Assembly: GCA_031272945.1 (NCBI GenBank)
Contig: JAISST010000111.1
Location: forward strand, 1-43,969
DNA from: Fusobacteriaceae bacterium
Lineage (GTDB): Bacteria > Fusobacteriota > Fusobacteriia > Fusobacteriales > Fusobacteriaceae
Direction: 5' to 3'
DNA length: 43,969 nt
The notes beneath the pieces were generated by a model. It was not told the DNA's origin. It worked only from the letters and a program-made list of their open reading frames with translations, and made no database searches. Made by a program: the position numbers and the translations under genes. Positions 26,204 to 35,292 of this stretch are shown piece after piece. The stretch's first letter is position 1. Each line of letters starts with the position of its first letter.

Positions 26204-27964
26204 CTAAACCTCCTTCGTATATTCCCGGAGCCATTTCCGTTCTTCCTCCGTCATATGGGGAGACAGCTTTTCAAATACAGTTTTGTGATAGTCGTTGAGG
26301 CGCCGCTTTTCTTCCGCGGTCAGAAGTTCCGGCAGGACGGCGTCGAGATCGATGGGAACGAACGTCAGGATTTCAAAACGCATGAATTGCCCGAAAACGT
26401 TCTTTTCTGCTTTTCTTACGACAAGCTCATTCTCGATCCGGATTCCGTGGGAATTTTCCACATAGACGCCGGGTTCGTCGGACACGACCATCCCTTCCTC
26501 AAGAACCTGCGGATTCCAAGTCGTGGCGATCCGGTGGGGCCCTTCGTGGACATTGAGCAAAAACCCGATTCCGTGTCCCGTACCGCTTTTGTAATCAATT
26601 CCCCGCCGCCAGAGCGGCGCTCTTGCCAGAACATCCAGGTTTGTGCCTGTGACGCCGTGTAGAAATACGGCGTCCGCCAGCGCCAGCATGCCCTTCAGAA
26701 CGAGCGTCGCGTGCTCCCGCAGAGGGACGGGGACTTCCCCTATGGCAAAGGTACGGGTGATGTCCGTTGTTCCGTAGCGGTACTGTCCGCCGGAATCGAC
26801 TAAAAGGAGGGCGCCGGGTTCGAGGTAGACGGGATGTTCAGGGTCGGGTCTGTAATGCATCATGGCGGCGTTGGCCCCCGCGGCCGCGATCGTATTGAAG
26901 CTCGGCTCAAGATAGCCTTCCTGCTCTTTCCGGAACGATTCAAGCTTTCGGACGACGTCTGTTTCGCTCAGGCGCGGGCCGGATCCGGGATGCCGGGTCG
27001 TTTCCTTGAGCCAATGATGAAATCTTGCGCAAGCGACGCCGTCCCGAATGTGAGCTTCCCGTATATTGGCAAGTTCCACCGGGTTTTTTTGGGCTTTCAT
27101 GAGCAGAGAGGGATTTTCCGAGAATACGATCCGGTTGTTTTCTTTTACGGCCGTGTAGACGGCGTAATTTATTCTCTGCTTATCCAGGAGAACGGACTTT
27201 CCCGCGATGTCCGCCAAATCCCGGTAAAATTCCCCGTAATCCCGGTGGGCGACGTGATTTTTTCGCAGGAATTCCGCCACATCCGGCGTCAGTTTTTCTT
27301 CCGCCATGTAAAGCGTCGCGCGGTTTGCCGCAATGACGGCGTATGCCAGGTTGACGGGGTTATTCTTGACGTCGTTTCCCCGCAGATTGAAGATCCAGGC
27401 GATGTCGTCGAGGGCGCCTGCGATATGGAGGTCGGTTTTCGTTTCGGTCATGCGTTTTCGAATGCGGGTCAGTTTTTGCAAAACGCTCTCGCCGGTCTCC
27501 TTTTCGTCCAGAACCCAGGCTTTTGTCAAACGCAACGGCGGCCTCGCATCCCAGAGTTCTCCCGCCAGATCCCGTCCGTGCGCCGCCCGGACGTCTTTTC
27601 CCCCGGCTTTGGCCAGAATTTCCACGATCACTTCCGTAGCGGCGGTCTTCCCGTCGCAGCCCAACACGCCGCCTTCCGGGATTAGATCCGCGACATAATC
27701 CGGGAGGGCGGGCGTTTCCGGTTCTCCCATTTTCATCAGTTCGATGCCGGAACCTTCCAGTTCCCGCTCCGCCTGGATGAAATAGCGCCCGTCCGTAAAA
27801 AGGGCGGCGTCCTTCCGCGAGACCACAAGGGTTCCGGCGGAGCCTGAAAATCCGCTCATAAATTCCCGGACTTTGAAATGCTCATCCACGTATTCGCTCA
27901 AATGCCGGTCCGATGAAGGGATATAATAGACGTCCACGCCGTGTTCTTTCATTTTTTGCCGCAA
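26204..27964 (-). CDS. Xaa-Pro aminopeptidase (M24B)
   Basis: A long (586 aa) metallopeptidase that removes N-terminal residues before proline. It has two N-terminal creatinase-like domains (YYIPSSDRHLSEYVDEHF, FTDGRYFIQAERELEGSG) and the C-terminal pita-bread domain with metal ligands in LLVDSGGQYRYGTTDITRTF, GTGHGIGFLLNVHEGP and SDEPGVYVENSHGIRIENE. The start is uncertain. TTG 27964 is the first usual initiator in frame, but the homologous reading (KIKERLEQLRQKMKEHG) continues upstream to a TGA at 27997-27995. ATG 27998 would join this frame if the A5 run at 27991-27995 were one base shorter. Confidence 0.9.
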   Translation of the reverse strand: MRQKMKEHGVDVYYIPSSDRHLSEYVDEHFKVREFMSGFSGSAGTLVVSRKDAALFTDGRYFIQAERELEGSGIELMKMGEPETPALPDYVADLIPEGGVLGCDGKTAATEVIVEILAKAGGKDVRAAHGRDLAGELWDARPPLRLTKAWVLDEKETGESVLQKLTRIRKRMTETKTDLHIAGALDDIAWIFNLRGNDVKNNPVNLAYAVIAANRATLYMAEEKLTPDVAEFLRKNHVAHRDYGEFYRDLADIAGKSVLLDKQRINYAVYTAVKENNRIVFSENPSLLMKAQKNPVELANIREAHIRDGVACARFHHWLKETTRHPGSGPRLSETDVVRKLESFRKEQEGYLEPSFNTIAAAGANAAMMHYRPDPEHPVYLEPGALLLVDSGGQYRYGTTDITRTFAIGEVPVPLREHATLVLKGMLALADAVFLHGVTGTNLDVLARAPLWRRGIDYKSGTGHGIGFLLNVHEGPHRIATTWNPQVLEEGMVVSDEPGVYVENSHGIRIENELVVRKAEKNVFGQFMRFEILTFVPIDLDAVLPELLTAEEKRRLNDYHKTVFEKLSPHMTEEERKWLREYTKEV

Positions 27965-28090
27965 TTGTTCCAGTCTTTCTTTGATTTTCGTTTTTCATCA
28001 CCTCGGAATTCCCGTATTTTTTCTCCCCACATTATACACGCTTTCCGAAAATATTTCCATAGAAAATTCGTAGCATATTGATTCTTTTTT

Positions 28091-28119
28091 TTGCAAAATA
28101 TGAACAAATGTGTTATGAT
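28091..28119 (+). promoter_or_regulatory. Promoter of the nuclease-M32 unit
   Basis: TTGCAA (28091-28096), 17 bp spacer, TATGAT (28114-28119), with a TG two bases before the -10. It is about 43 bp before the start codon. Confidence 0.65.
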
Positions 28120-28161
28120 TGTGGAGGAATAAGAATATTTCAGCGCATTTCGGGAGGAAAT

Positions 28162-28689
28162 ATGAAAAAAATAGCAGGATTCGTTCTCGCGCTTGTCTTG
28201 ATGTGGTTGACGGGCTGCGGAGATTCCGGTCAGACGCCCCAGGCTACCGCTCCCAAAACTTCTTCCGATCTCACAGGCAGGGTCGTCAATGTCCATGACG
28301 GCGATACGATCACGCTGGAGACGGGGGGAAAACGCTACCGGATCAGATTGTACGCCATTGAGGCGCCGGAATTGGACCAGGCCTACGGAAAGCAATCCCA
28401 GCGCTATCTGGAAAAAATCATTCTCCGGGAAACGGTGAACGTGGAGAAGATCGATATCGACCAATACGACCGGATCCTGGGGCGGGTATTTTACAAAGGC
28501 CGTGATTTGAACCTCGAGATGGTCCGGGAAGGAAACGCCTGGTTCTATAGAGGTTACAAACCCACGAAAGAAGACGGTTACCGGGAGGCCGAACGGAAGG
28601 CCAAAAGCGCCCGGAAAGGATTCTGGCAGGCCGCCGATCCCCAATATCCTCTGGACTGGAAAAAAGCGCACAACAAAAATGAGCAATAG
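28162..28689 (+). CDS. Thermonuclease-family (SNase) lipoprotein
   Basis: A 175 aa predicted lipoprotein: signal peptide MKKIAGFVLALVLMWLTGC with lipobox LTGC (Cys19), a Ser/Thr/Pro linker, then an SNase OB fold from about residue 35: VVNVHDGDTITLE, YRIRLYAIEAPELDQ (catalytic Arg and Asp/Glu), YGKQSQRYLE, YDRILGRVFYKG and REGNAWFYRGY. It should degrade DNA or RNA at the cell surface, Ca2+-dependent in known relatives. The start has GGGAGG; M32 carboxypeptidase follows 12 bp downstream. Confidence 0.9.
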   Translation: MKKIAGFVLALVLMWLTGCGDSGQTPQATAPKTSSDLTGRVVNVHDGDTITLETGGKRYRIRLYAIEAPELDQAYGKQSQRYLEKIILRETVNVEKIDIDQYDRILGRVFYKGRDLNLEMVREGNAWFYRGYKPTKEDGYREAERKAKSARKGFWQAADPQYPLDWKKAHNKNEQ

Positions 28690-28701
28690 AAGGTGAAAAA
28701 A

Positions 28702-30276
28702 ATGATGAAGAAAAAGAACAATGAAAACGAAAACGCAATAGCAAGGGAAAAAGAGATGGAAGCTGCGGATGACAGCCTTTTAAAGGAATACGGAAAAGCG
28801 TTTCATGAAATCCTGGCGGAAAAGCACATCATTGATTCGACGATTACGATGTTGCAATGGGAATTGGAAACGATCACGCCGCCGGGGGGACAAGCGCTGC
28901 TCTCAAAACAGATGGGCTATTATTCCATGAAAAGCTACGATCTTCTGACATCGGAGAAAATGCAAAAAATACTGGCTTGTTTCAAGAAGAACCGGGATGT
29001 TTTATCCCCTGTCCTCAAGAGAGAGGCGGAACTTCTGACGGAGGATATGGAACGCCTGCGGCTCATTCCGCCCGGGGAATACAAGGCCTACAAGGAATTT
29101 CTGACGGAATCCCAGCCCCTGTGGCAAAAGGCCAAGGCGGCGGGAGATTTTTCCATGTTCCGGGACGCCTTGAAAAAGATATTTGATACGTCCAAAAGAT
29201 TCGCCCGCTATGAATACGAAGCGAAGGATGAGGCATATCGCAAGGAAAAGACACTCTACGACGTCAATCTCGAGCAATATGAGAAAGGGATGGACGTCGC
29301 CCGTCTGGACGAGTTTTTCGGCGCGCTGAAAGAAGAGGTCGTTCCCCTTCTCCGCCAGGTATTGAAACGGCAGGGCGGGAAAAAAGCAAAAAATCCCAAC
29401 TTGACCGTAGACGCGCAAAAAAAATTGTGCCGGTACTTAAGCGCCTACCTCGGATTCGATTTCGAGAGAGGAACCATGGCCGAGAGCGAGCATCCCTTCA
29501 CGACACACTTTGATAAGAACGACGTCCGCTTTACGACCCGCTACATGAAAAACCCTTCGACATTTTCCCTGCTGAGTACGCTCCATGAGACGGGACACGC
29601 GATCTACGAACAGCAGATTGACGACAAATATACGGGAACCATCCTCGGGAACGGGAGCAGCAACGGACTTCATGAAGCCCAGTCCCGCTTTTATGAAAAT
29701 GTGGTCGGCAGAAGCGAAGCCTTTTGGAAAGGATTGCAGGGCAGAGAAGAACTGGAGCCTTTGTTTTCCAAGACAAGTCTCGGGAGTTTTTGCTTTGCGA
29801 TCAACAAAGTGGAACCGTCCCTGATCAGGATCGAAGCCGATGAACTTACTTACCCGCTGCACATCATGATCCGCTATGAGATCGAAAAAGGAATCTTTAA
29901 CGATACGATCAAAGTAAAGGACCTGCCGGAAGTCTGGAACGAAAAAATGCGCGAATACCTGGGAATTACGCCGCCCAACGACGGCGCGGGCGTCTTGCAG
30001 GACGTCCACTGGGCCGACGGACTTATCGGGTATTTCCCCTCTTACGCCATCGGTTCCGCTTATGCGGCGCAGATTTACGCGAGTCTCCGCAAGGACCTGC
30101 CTTTTGAGAAAATTCTGGAGCAGGGAGACCTTGCGCCGATCCGGGAATGGCTGAGTGCAAAGATTCATCGTTACGGTTCTTTCAAGGATTCCCGCGACAT
30201 CATGAAAAAAGCCACGGGAGAGGAACTGAATCCAAAATACTATATAGAGTATCTGAAGGAAAGATTCTTGAAATAA
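28702..30276 (+). CDS. Carboxypeptidase M32 (Taq family)
   Basis: A 524 aa cytoplasmic zinc carboxypeptidase. The HEXXH motif is HETGH (residues 295-299, in STLHETGHAIYEQ), followed by GLHEAQSRFYENVVGRS with the third ligand Glu, EADELTYPLHIMIRYEIE and DVHWADGLIGYFPSYAIGS, all M32 hallmarks. Size is typical (about 500 aa). ATG 28702 is chosen, with AAGG 8 bases upstream; ATG 28705 and GTG 28693 are alternatives. The N-terminal ~20 residues are Lys/Asn/Glu-rich and atypical. It shares a transcript with the nuclease lipoprotein. Confidence 0.93.
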   Translation: MMKKKNNENENAIAREKEMEAADDSLLKEYGKAFHEILAEKHIIDSTITMLQWELETITPPGGQALLSKQMGYYSMKSYDLLTSEKMQKILACFKKNRDVLSPVLKREAELLTEDMERLRLIPPGEYKAYKEFLTESQPLWQKAKAAGDFSMFRDALKKIFDTSKRFARYEYEAKDEAYRKEKTLYDVNLEQYEKGMDVARLDEFFGALKEEVVPLLRQVLKRQGGKKAKNPNLTVDAQKKLCRYLSAYLGFDFERGTMAESEHPFTTHFDKNDVRFTTRYMKNPSTFSLLSTLHETGHAIYEQQIDDKYTGTILGNGSSNGLHEAQSRFYENVVGRSEAFWKGLQGREELEPLFSKTSLGSFCFAINKVEPSLIRIEADELTYPLHIMIRYEIEKGIFNDTIKVKDLPEVWNEKMREYLGITPPNDGAGVLQDVHWADGLIGYFPSYAIGSAYAAQIYASLRKDLPFEKILEQGDLAPIREWLSAKIHRYGSFKDSRDIMKKATGEELNPKYYIEYLKERFLK

Positions 30277-30363
30277 AAATGATCCGAACACGATAAAGCG
30301 GACAAAGACGTATGGCGTAATCGCTGAAAAAACAGCTGAAAAAAACCGGCGGAAAAAATACTG

Positions 30364-30392
30364 TTGATTTTTCGGGAAAAATATGGTAAAAT
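30364..30392 (+). promoter_or_regulatory. Promoter of the rimP-nusA-infB operon
   Basis: TTGATT (30364-30369), 17 bp spacer, TAAAAT (30387-30392) with an upstream TG (TGGTAAAAT). The preceding 30277-30360 stretch holds no gene and no clear terminator for the M32 gene. Confidence 0.65.
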
Positions 30393-30418
30393 AAATGAGA
30401 ACTTAGATTTTAACTTCT

Positions 30419-30440
30419 AGGGAGCGAGCAGTCGCTCCCT
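30419..30440 (+). promoter_or_regulatory. Leader hairpin upstream of rimP
   Basis: AGGGAGCGA (30419-30427) pairs perfectly with TCGCTCCCT (30432-30440) over a GCAG loop, about 20 bases after the expected transcription start. No T run follows, so it is not a simple terminator. It lies in a 120-nt leader before rimP and may protect the mRNA or act in autoregulation of the operon. Confidence 0.6.
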
Positions 30441-30450
30441 ATTTAATAGT

Positions 30451-30510
30451 ATGAATAGGTATGAAACGTATGACTGGTATTGGAATGAGACAGGGGAAAG
30501 AGAGAGGTGA
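30451..30510 (+). CDS. Possible Tyr/Trp-rich leader peptide before rimP
   Basis: A 19-codon frame, ATG at 30451 to TGA at 30508-30510, reads MNRYETYDWYWNETGERER: three Tyr and two Trp, clustered at residues 4-11. The stop lies in the rimP ribosome binding region (AGAGAGGTGAAGGG), 9 bases before the rimP start. It starts 10 bases after a perfect hairpin but has no clear Shine-Dalgarno site. A second overlapping frame (ATG 30461, ending TGA 30521-30523 across the rimP ATG) competes. Translation is unproven. Confidence 0.25.
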   Translation: MNRYETYDWYWNETGERER

Positions 30511-30519
30511 AGGGAACAA

Positions 30520-31023
30520 ATGAGAAAATTTGAGCGGAGCGATCGGGAAAAAGAAAAGGAAGAGATCTTGAAAAGCATCGCCTACATTGTGACAGCGGCC
30601 GCGGAACCACTGGGTTTGCAATTGGTGGATGTCGAATATTTACAGGACGGCGGTTACTGGTATGTGCGTATATACGTAGAATACCCCGACCGGGATATTT
30701 CTCTGGAAGACTGCGCGCTCTTGAGCGGAAAAGTCGAGGAGGACATCGACAGGATCGTAGACCGGAAGTTTTTTCTGGAAGTTTCCTCGCCGGGGCTGGA
30801 GCGTCCCTTGAAAAAAACGGAAGATTTTCTCCGTTTTCAAGGTGAAAAAGCCAAGGTATCGCTGAAACACAAATCCGGGGAGACAAAATCCCTCGAAGGA
30901 AAAATCGTGAGTTGCGACGCGGACTGCCTTATATTGGATATGGGAAAAGAGACGCTGACAATCCCGCGCAATGAAATTCGCAAAGCGAATCTCGTCTTCG
31001 ACTTCGGCGCCCTTGATCAATGA
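30520..31023 (+). CDS. rimP: Ribosome maturation factor RimP
   Basis: RimP assists late 30S subunit assembly. The 167 aa protein has the N-terminal domain with LGLQLVDVEYLQDGGYWYVR, YVEYPDRDISLEDCALLS, FFLEVSSPGLERPLKK (family signature) and the C-terminal SH3-like part (GKIVSCDADCLILDM, IPRNEIRKANLVFDF). Size is slightly above the 150 aa average. First gene of the rimP-nusA-ylxR-infB-rbfA run. Confidence 0.95.
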   Translation: MRKFERSDREKEKEEILKSIAYIVTAAAEPLGLQLVDVEYLQDGGYWYVRIYVEYPDRDISLEDCALLSGKVEEDIDRIVDRKFFLEVSSPGLERPLKKTEDFLRFQGEKAKVSLKHKSGETKSLEGKIVSCDADCLILDMGKETLTIPRNEIRKANLVFDFGALDQ

Positions 31024-31067
31024 AATTTGATCAATGAAAACAGAATTCTTTAGGAGGATTGAAATAA

Positions 31068-32258
31068 ATGAAAAGTAAAGATGGTAAAGTATTTTTGGAA
31101 GCCCTGGAAGAACTCGAACGGGAAAAGGGAATAACCAAGGAAGTGCTCTTGCAGACGGTAGAGCAGGCTTTGCTTGTGGCATACAAAAAGAACTACGGGG
31201 AAGAGGAAAACGTAGAGGTGGAAATCAACCGGGAAACCGGCGAAGTCAAGCTTTTTGAAGTGAAGACCGTCGTCAGCGAAGAGGACCTCTACGACGCCGC
31301 GCTGGAAATTTCGGTGGAAGACGCCCAGGAACACAAAAAGAAAGCCAAAGTAGGCGATATCGTCAAGATTGAGATCAACTGCGAGGACTTCCGGAGAAAC
31401 GCCATTCAGAACGGAAAACAAATTGTCATCCAAAAAGTACGGGAATCGGAAAAGCAGTTTATCTACGACAAATTCAAAGATAAAGAGCACGATATCATCA
31501 CGGGCATCATCCGGCGGATCGACGACAAGCACAATATTTTCATAGAGTTTTACGGAGCGGAGGCCATCCTGACGCCCGGAGAGCAGTCGCCGGCGGATAC
31601 GTACCGGGTCGGGGACCGGGTCAAGGTCTATCTTGCGGAAGTGGAGAAAACCAGTAAATTTCCGCGGGTTGTCATTTCCAGAAAGAACGACGGACTCCTC
31701 CGGAAGCTTTTTGAGCTGGAAGTTCCCGAGATTTCCAACGGAATCATCGAAATCAAAGCCGTAGCGCGGGAGGCGGGCTCCCGGGCAAAGGTGGCCGTCT
31801 ATTCCGAAGACCGGAATATTGATACGGTCGGCGCCTGTATCGGTCAGCGGGGCGTCCGGATCAAAAATATTGTGGATGAATTGAACGGTGAGAAAATAGA
31901 TATTGTCAACTGGAAAGAATCTGTCAGCGACTTTGTATCGGCCGTCTTGAGTCCGGCCAAAGTGAAGAGCGTGGAAGTCCTGGAGGACCAGAGCACGGCC
32001 CGGGTCATTGTGGATGAATCGCAGTTGTCCCTGGCTATAGGGAAAAACGGGCAGAATGCCCGCCTGGCAGCCAAGTTGACCGGGATGCGCATTGACATCA
32101 AGACTCCCGGCGAAGTGGAATATCTCGAAAGAGAACGGGGGCCGGTCGTGAAGAGCGGCGCGCTTCCGGAAAAACCCCAAGAGGAGACGCCTGATGAGAT
32201 CGCCGGCGAAAGCCCCGCTCCCGCCGAGCCTGTAGAAGAGATTATAGAAGAAAATTAA
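31068..32258 (+). CDS. nusA: Transcription termination/antitermination factor NusA
   Basis: NusA binds RNA polymerase and nascent RNA to modulate pausing, termination and antitermination. The 396 aa protein has the N-terminal polymerase-binding domain (FLEALEELEREKGITKEVLL, about 1-125), an S1 domain (about 130-205, IITGIIRRIDDKHNIFIEF), then two KH domains (ACIGQRGVRIKNIVDELNGE, LAIGKNGQNARLAAKLTG). A Pro/Glu-rich acidic tail of ~45 residues follows. It lacks the extra C-terminal repeats of E. coli NusA. The start has TAGGAGG upstream. Confidence 0.97.
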   Translation: MKSKDGKVFLEALEELEREKGITKEVLLQTVEQALLVAYKKNYGEEENVEVEINRETGEVKLFEVKTVVSEEDLYDAALEISVEDAQEHKKKAKVGDIVKIEINCEDFRRNAIQNGKQIVIQKVRESEKQFIYDKFKDKEHDIITGIIRRIDDKHNIFIEFYGAEAILTPGEQSPADTYRVGDRVKVYLAEVEKTSKFPRVVISRKNDGLLRKLFELEVPEISNGIIEIKAVAREAGSRAKVAVYSEDRNIDTVGACIGQRGVRIKNIVDELNGEKIDIVNWKESVSDFVSAVLSPAKVKSVEVLEDQSTARVIVDESQLSLAIGKNGQNARLAAKLTGMRIDIKTPGEVEYLERERGPVVKSGALPEKPQEETPDEIAGESPAPAEPVEEIIEEN

Positions 32259-32268
32259 GGTGAGATAA

Positions 32269-32811
32269 ATGACGGGACACATTCCCGAGAGAACATGTTT
32301 GGTCTGCAGGAAAAAATCCGGTAAAGACAATCTTTTCAGAATCTGCCAGCGAGACCCGAAAACTTATTTTTTCGACGAAACTCAAAAATGGCAGTCCCGA
32401 GGCTGGTATATCTGCAAAGATCACGAATGCTTGAAAAAGTTGTCCCGGCACAAGAAATTTCCGCTTCCTCCCGATGATTTGCTCGCCATGCTGAAGAAGC
32501 TGGAACAGCGGAAAAAGGAAGAGCGAAACTACCTGAATCTGCTAAAACCGATGAAAAATTCAGGCTATCTGACATTCGGCGTCCATATGATCCTTGAAGA
32601 GATAGAACATGTGCATTTTATCATCCTTGCAACGGATATATCGGAAAACCCCAGGGATAAAATTCTGGAAAAGGCGCGACGCCATCAAGTGAAATATATT
32701 TATTACGGGACAAAAGCGGAATTGGGAGACATTTTCGGGAAGGATGAAGTGAATGCGGTCGGCGTAAAGAATAAAAAAATAGCGGGAGGGCTTATTGACG
32801 AAAACAGGTGA
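32269..32811 (+). CDS. YlxR (DUF448)-L7Ae fusion RNA-binding protein
   Basis: A 180 aa two-domain protein. Residues 1-~75 are YlxR/RnpM: PERTCLVCRKKSGKDNLFRI, SRGWYICKDHECLKKLSRHK. Residues ~90-180 are an L7Ae/YlxQ-like fold: YLTFGVHMILEEIEHVHFII, DISENPRDKILEKARRH, YYGTKAELGDIFGK. In Firmicutes ylxR and ylxQ are usually separate neighbours between nusA and infB; here they form one gene at that place. YlxR has been linked to RNase P modulation and YlxQ to kink-turn RNA binding. The start has AAGGTGAG; infB begins 7 bp after its stop. Confidence 0.88.
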   Translation: MTGHIPERTCLVCRKKSGKDNLFRICQRDPKTYFFDETQKWQSRGWYICKDHECLKKLSRHKKFPLPPDDLLAMLKKLEQRKKEERNYLNLLKPMKNSGYLTFGVHMILEEIEHVHFIILATDISENPRDKILEKARRHQVKYIYYGTKAELGDIFGKDEVNAVGVKNKKIAGGLIDENR

Positions 32812-32818
32812 GGTGTTT

Positions 32819-35263
32819 ATGAAAAAAATAAAAGTATACGAATTGGCAAAAGAATATGAGCGGTATCAAAGACCCGGCGGCAGCGCCAAATTGCGCGATA
32901 TCATAAACGAAGAATTCAATCTCGGATTGAAATCACATACTTCGGTCATCGAGGATGAACACATCCTGGAGAGAATCAGAACTTTTCTGGACAGCGAAGG
33001 CGATATCAGGCAGCCGGACAAGAGAGAACAGCAACGGCCTGAAAAGTCGAAGTCCGACGCCAAGGACGGCCAGGAAAAGGTCCAGCCTTCACAGGGCCGG
33101 GACAGACGACCGGGGGAAGCGATAAAAGAACCGGCCCCCACAGGTAGGGAAAAAGAGACGACAAAAGAAAAACCCGGGACCGGGGAAAGAAAACCGGAGA
33201 AAAGAACCGGCCCGGAACAAGGGAGGACGCAAGAAAGGAAAGAATCAGCCGGAGCGCCGCCCAAACCCGCAGGACCGCAAGAAAAAGGCGGAGAAAGCCA
33301 AGAGGAATACATTGAGAAAGAATCGGATTATCAGGATATAGAGGAAAAGGACGAAGAACCCGAAGATTTCGGAAGCCGCGGTCAGAAAGGCCAGTTCATT
33401 CCGATCAAGAAAGAAAAAAACAGAAAGAAAAGAGGGAAAAGAAGCGATTTTACGATGAAAACGGCCAATGCCAGCACTACGGAAGTAATAGAAGAAGATG
33501 GAATCAAACTTATCAAAATTGTTGGCGACATTACGCTGGGAGAGTTTGCGGAAAAAATAGGGGTCGGATCCGGAGATCTGATCAAAAAACTCTTCCTGAA
33601 GGGACAGATGCTCACGATCAACAGCCCGATTTCCCTGGAATTGGCGGAAGAACTGGGCGAATACTACAATGTGCTCGTTGAGAAGGAAGAAGTCCAGGAC
33701 TTGGAGTTCGGGGAAAAATTTGATCTGGAAATTCGGGACAAACCGGAGGATCTGACGCCGAGACCGCCGATTATTACCATCATGGGGCATGTGGATCATG
33801 GAAAGACTTCGCTTCTTGACGCCATCCGCTCGACCAATGTCGTCGAGGGGGAGGCCGGAGGCATTACCCAAAAAATAGGCGCTTATCAGGTTATCAAAGA
33901 CGGAAAACAGATCACTTTCGTCGATACCCCCGGTCATGAGGCCTTTACGGATATGCGGGCCCGCGGAGCGCAGGTGACGGATATCGCCATCCTCGTCGTA
34001 GCGGCCGATGACGGCGTGATGCCCCAGACCATAGAAGCCATTTCTCACGCGCGGGCGGCCAATGTTCCCATTATCGTCGCCATCAACAAGATCGACAAGC
34101 CCGAGGCCAATCCCCTCAAAGTAAAACAGGAACTCATGGAGCAGGGACTTGTATCCGTGGAATGGGGCGGAGACACGGAATTTGTAGAAATTTCCGCGAA
34201 AAAGAAGACCAATCTGGACAGCCTTCTGGATACAATCCTCATCACGGCGGAAATCCGGGAACTCAAGGCCAATCATAAGAAAAGGGCGAAAGGAGTCGTG
34301 CTGGAATCCCGGCTGGATCCCCGGGTGGGACCCATCGTGGATTTGATCGTACAGGAGGGCAATCTCAAAATCGGCGACGTCATTGTAGCCGGAGAGGTAT
34401 ACGGTAAAGTCCGGGCTCTTGTCAATGACAAAGGGGACCGGATCGATTCGGTAGGCGTTTCCCAACCGGTGGAAATCATCGGATTCAATCAGGTTCCGGA
34501 AGCGGGAGAAGTGCTCTATGTCATCAAAAACGAGCAGCACGCCAAGCGGATCGTCGAAGAAATGACCAAAGAGAGAAGGATCAAGGAGACGAAGCGGAAG
34601 AATGTATCGCTGGAATCCCTTTCCGATCAATTTGAGCATGAAAACGTCAAGGAATTGAATCTCGTACTGCGGGCCGATTCCAAGGGTTCCGTGGATGCTT
34701 TGCGGGAATCCCTCGAAAAACTTTCAAATGAGGAAGTGGCGGTCAATATTATCCAGGCGGCTTCAGGCGCCATCACCGAAAGCGACATCAAGTTGGCGAG
34801 CGCCTCCAACGCCATCATCATCGGATTTCACGTGCGACCGACGACAAAGGCCATCAAGGAAGCGGAATTGACCGGGGTGGAAATCCGGACGTCCAATATT
34901 ATCTACCACATCACGGAAGATATTGAAAAAGCCCTGTCAGGAATGCTGGAGCCGGAGTTTCGAGAAGTTTATCTCGGGAGAATCGAGATCAAGAAAATCT
35001 TCCGGGTATCGAAGGTCGGCAATATTGCCGGTTGTATCGTGGTGGACGGCAAGATCAAAAACGATTCCAGCATCAGGATCCTGCGGAACGGAATCATTAT
35101 TTACGAAGGAAAATTATCTTCTTTAAAACGCTACAAAGACGACGTCAAAGAAGTGAGCGCAGGGCAGGAATGCGGCCTTGGCATTGAGAATTTCAATGAC
35201 ATCAAAGAAGGAGATATTGTGGAAAGTTTTGAAATCGAAGAAATCCAACGCGCGTTGAGATAA
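32819..35263 (+). CDS. infB: Translation initiation factor IF-2
   Basis: IF2 is the GTPase that brings initiator tRNA to the 30S subunit. The 814 aa protein has the N-terminal IF2N domain ([14 protein letters not shown]), a ~130-residue Lys/Glu/Pro/Arg-rich linker, a second IF2N region ([20 protein letters not shown]), the G domain ([28 protein letters not shown]), domain II ([20 protein letters not shown]), domain III and the fMet-tRNA-binding C-terminal domain ([20 protein letters not shown]). The start is ATG 32819 with AGGTGAGG upstream; a TTG eight codons earlier is rejected because it falls in the end of ylxR. Confidence 0.97.
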   Translation: MKKIKVYELAKEYERYQRPGGSAKLRDIINEEFNLGLKSHTSVIEDEHILERIRTFLDSEGDIRQPDKREQQRPEKSKSDAKDGQEKVQPSQGRDRRPGEAIKEPAPTGREKETTKEKPGTGERKPEKRTGPEQGRTQERKESAGAPPKPAGPQEKGGESQEEYIEKESDYQDIEEKDEEPEDFGSRGQKGQFIPIKKEKNRKKRGKRSDFTMKTANASTTEVIEEDGIKLIKIVGDITLGEFAEKIGVGSGDLIKKLFLKGQMLTINSPISLELAEELGEYYNVLVEKEEVQDLEFGEKFDLEIRDKPEDLTPRPPIITIMGHVDHGKTSLLDAIRSTNVVEGEAGGITQKIGAYQVIKDGKQITFVDTPGHEAFTDMRARGAQVTDIAILVVAADDGVMPQTIEAISHARAANVPIIVAINKIDKPEANPLKVKQELMEQGLVSVEWGGDTEFVEISAKKKTNLDSLLDTILITAEIRELKANHKKRAKGVVLESRLDPRVGPIVDLIVQEGNLKIGDVIVAGEVYGKVRALVNDKGDRIDSVGVSQPVEIIGFNQVPEAGEVLYVIKNEQHAKRIVEEMTKERRIKETKRKNVSLESLSDQFEHENVKELNLVLRADSKGSVDALRESLEKLSNEEVAVNIIQAASGAITESDIKLASASNAIIIGFHVRPTTKAIKEAELTGVEIRTSNIIYHITEDIEKALSGMLEPEFREVYLGRIEIKKIFRVSKVGNIAGCIVVDGKIKNDSSIRILRNGIIIYEGKLSSLKRYKDDVKEVSAGQECGLGIENFNDIKEGDIVESFEIEEIQRALR

Positions 35264-35292
35264 TCGAGCGCAACATTGGGAGGGAGGAATCC

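Noticed and set aside
30449-30482. GTATGA units as a tandem repeat or CRISPR-like array
   Set aside because: Three exact copies of six bases and one partial one, at 9-10 base steps, are too short for an array; treated only as part of the rimP leader observation.
31050-32330. 426-codon minus-strand frame opposite nusA
   Set aside because: NusA with S1 and KH motifs occupies the plus strand; the minus frame is Phe/Asp-rich without domain features.
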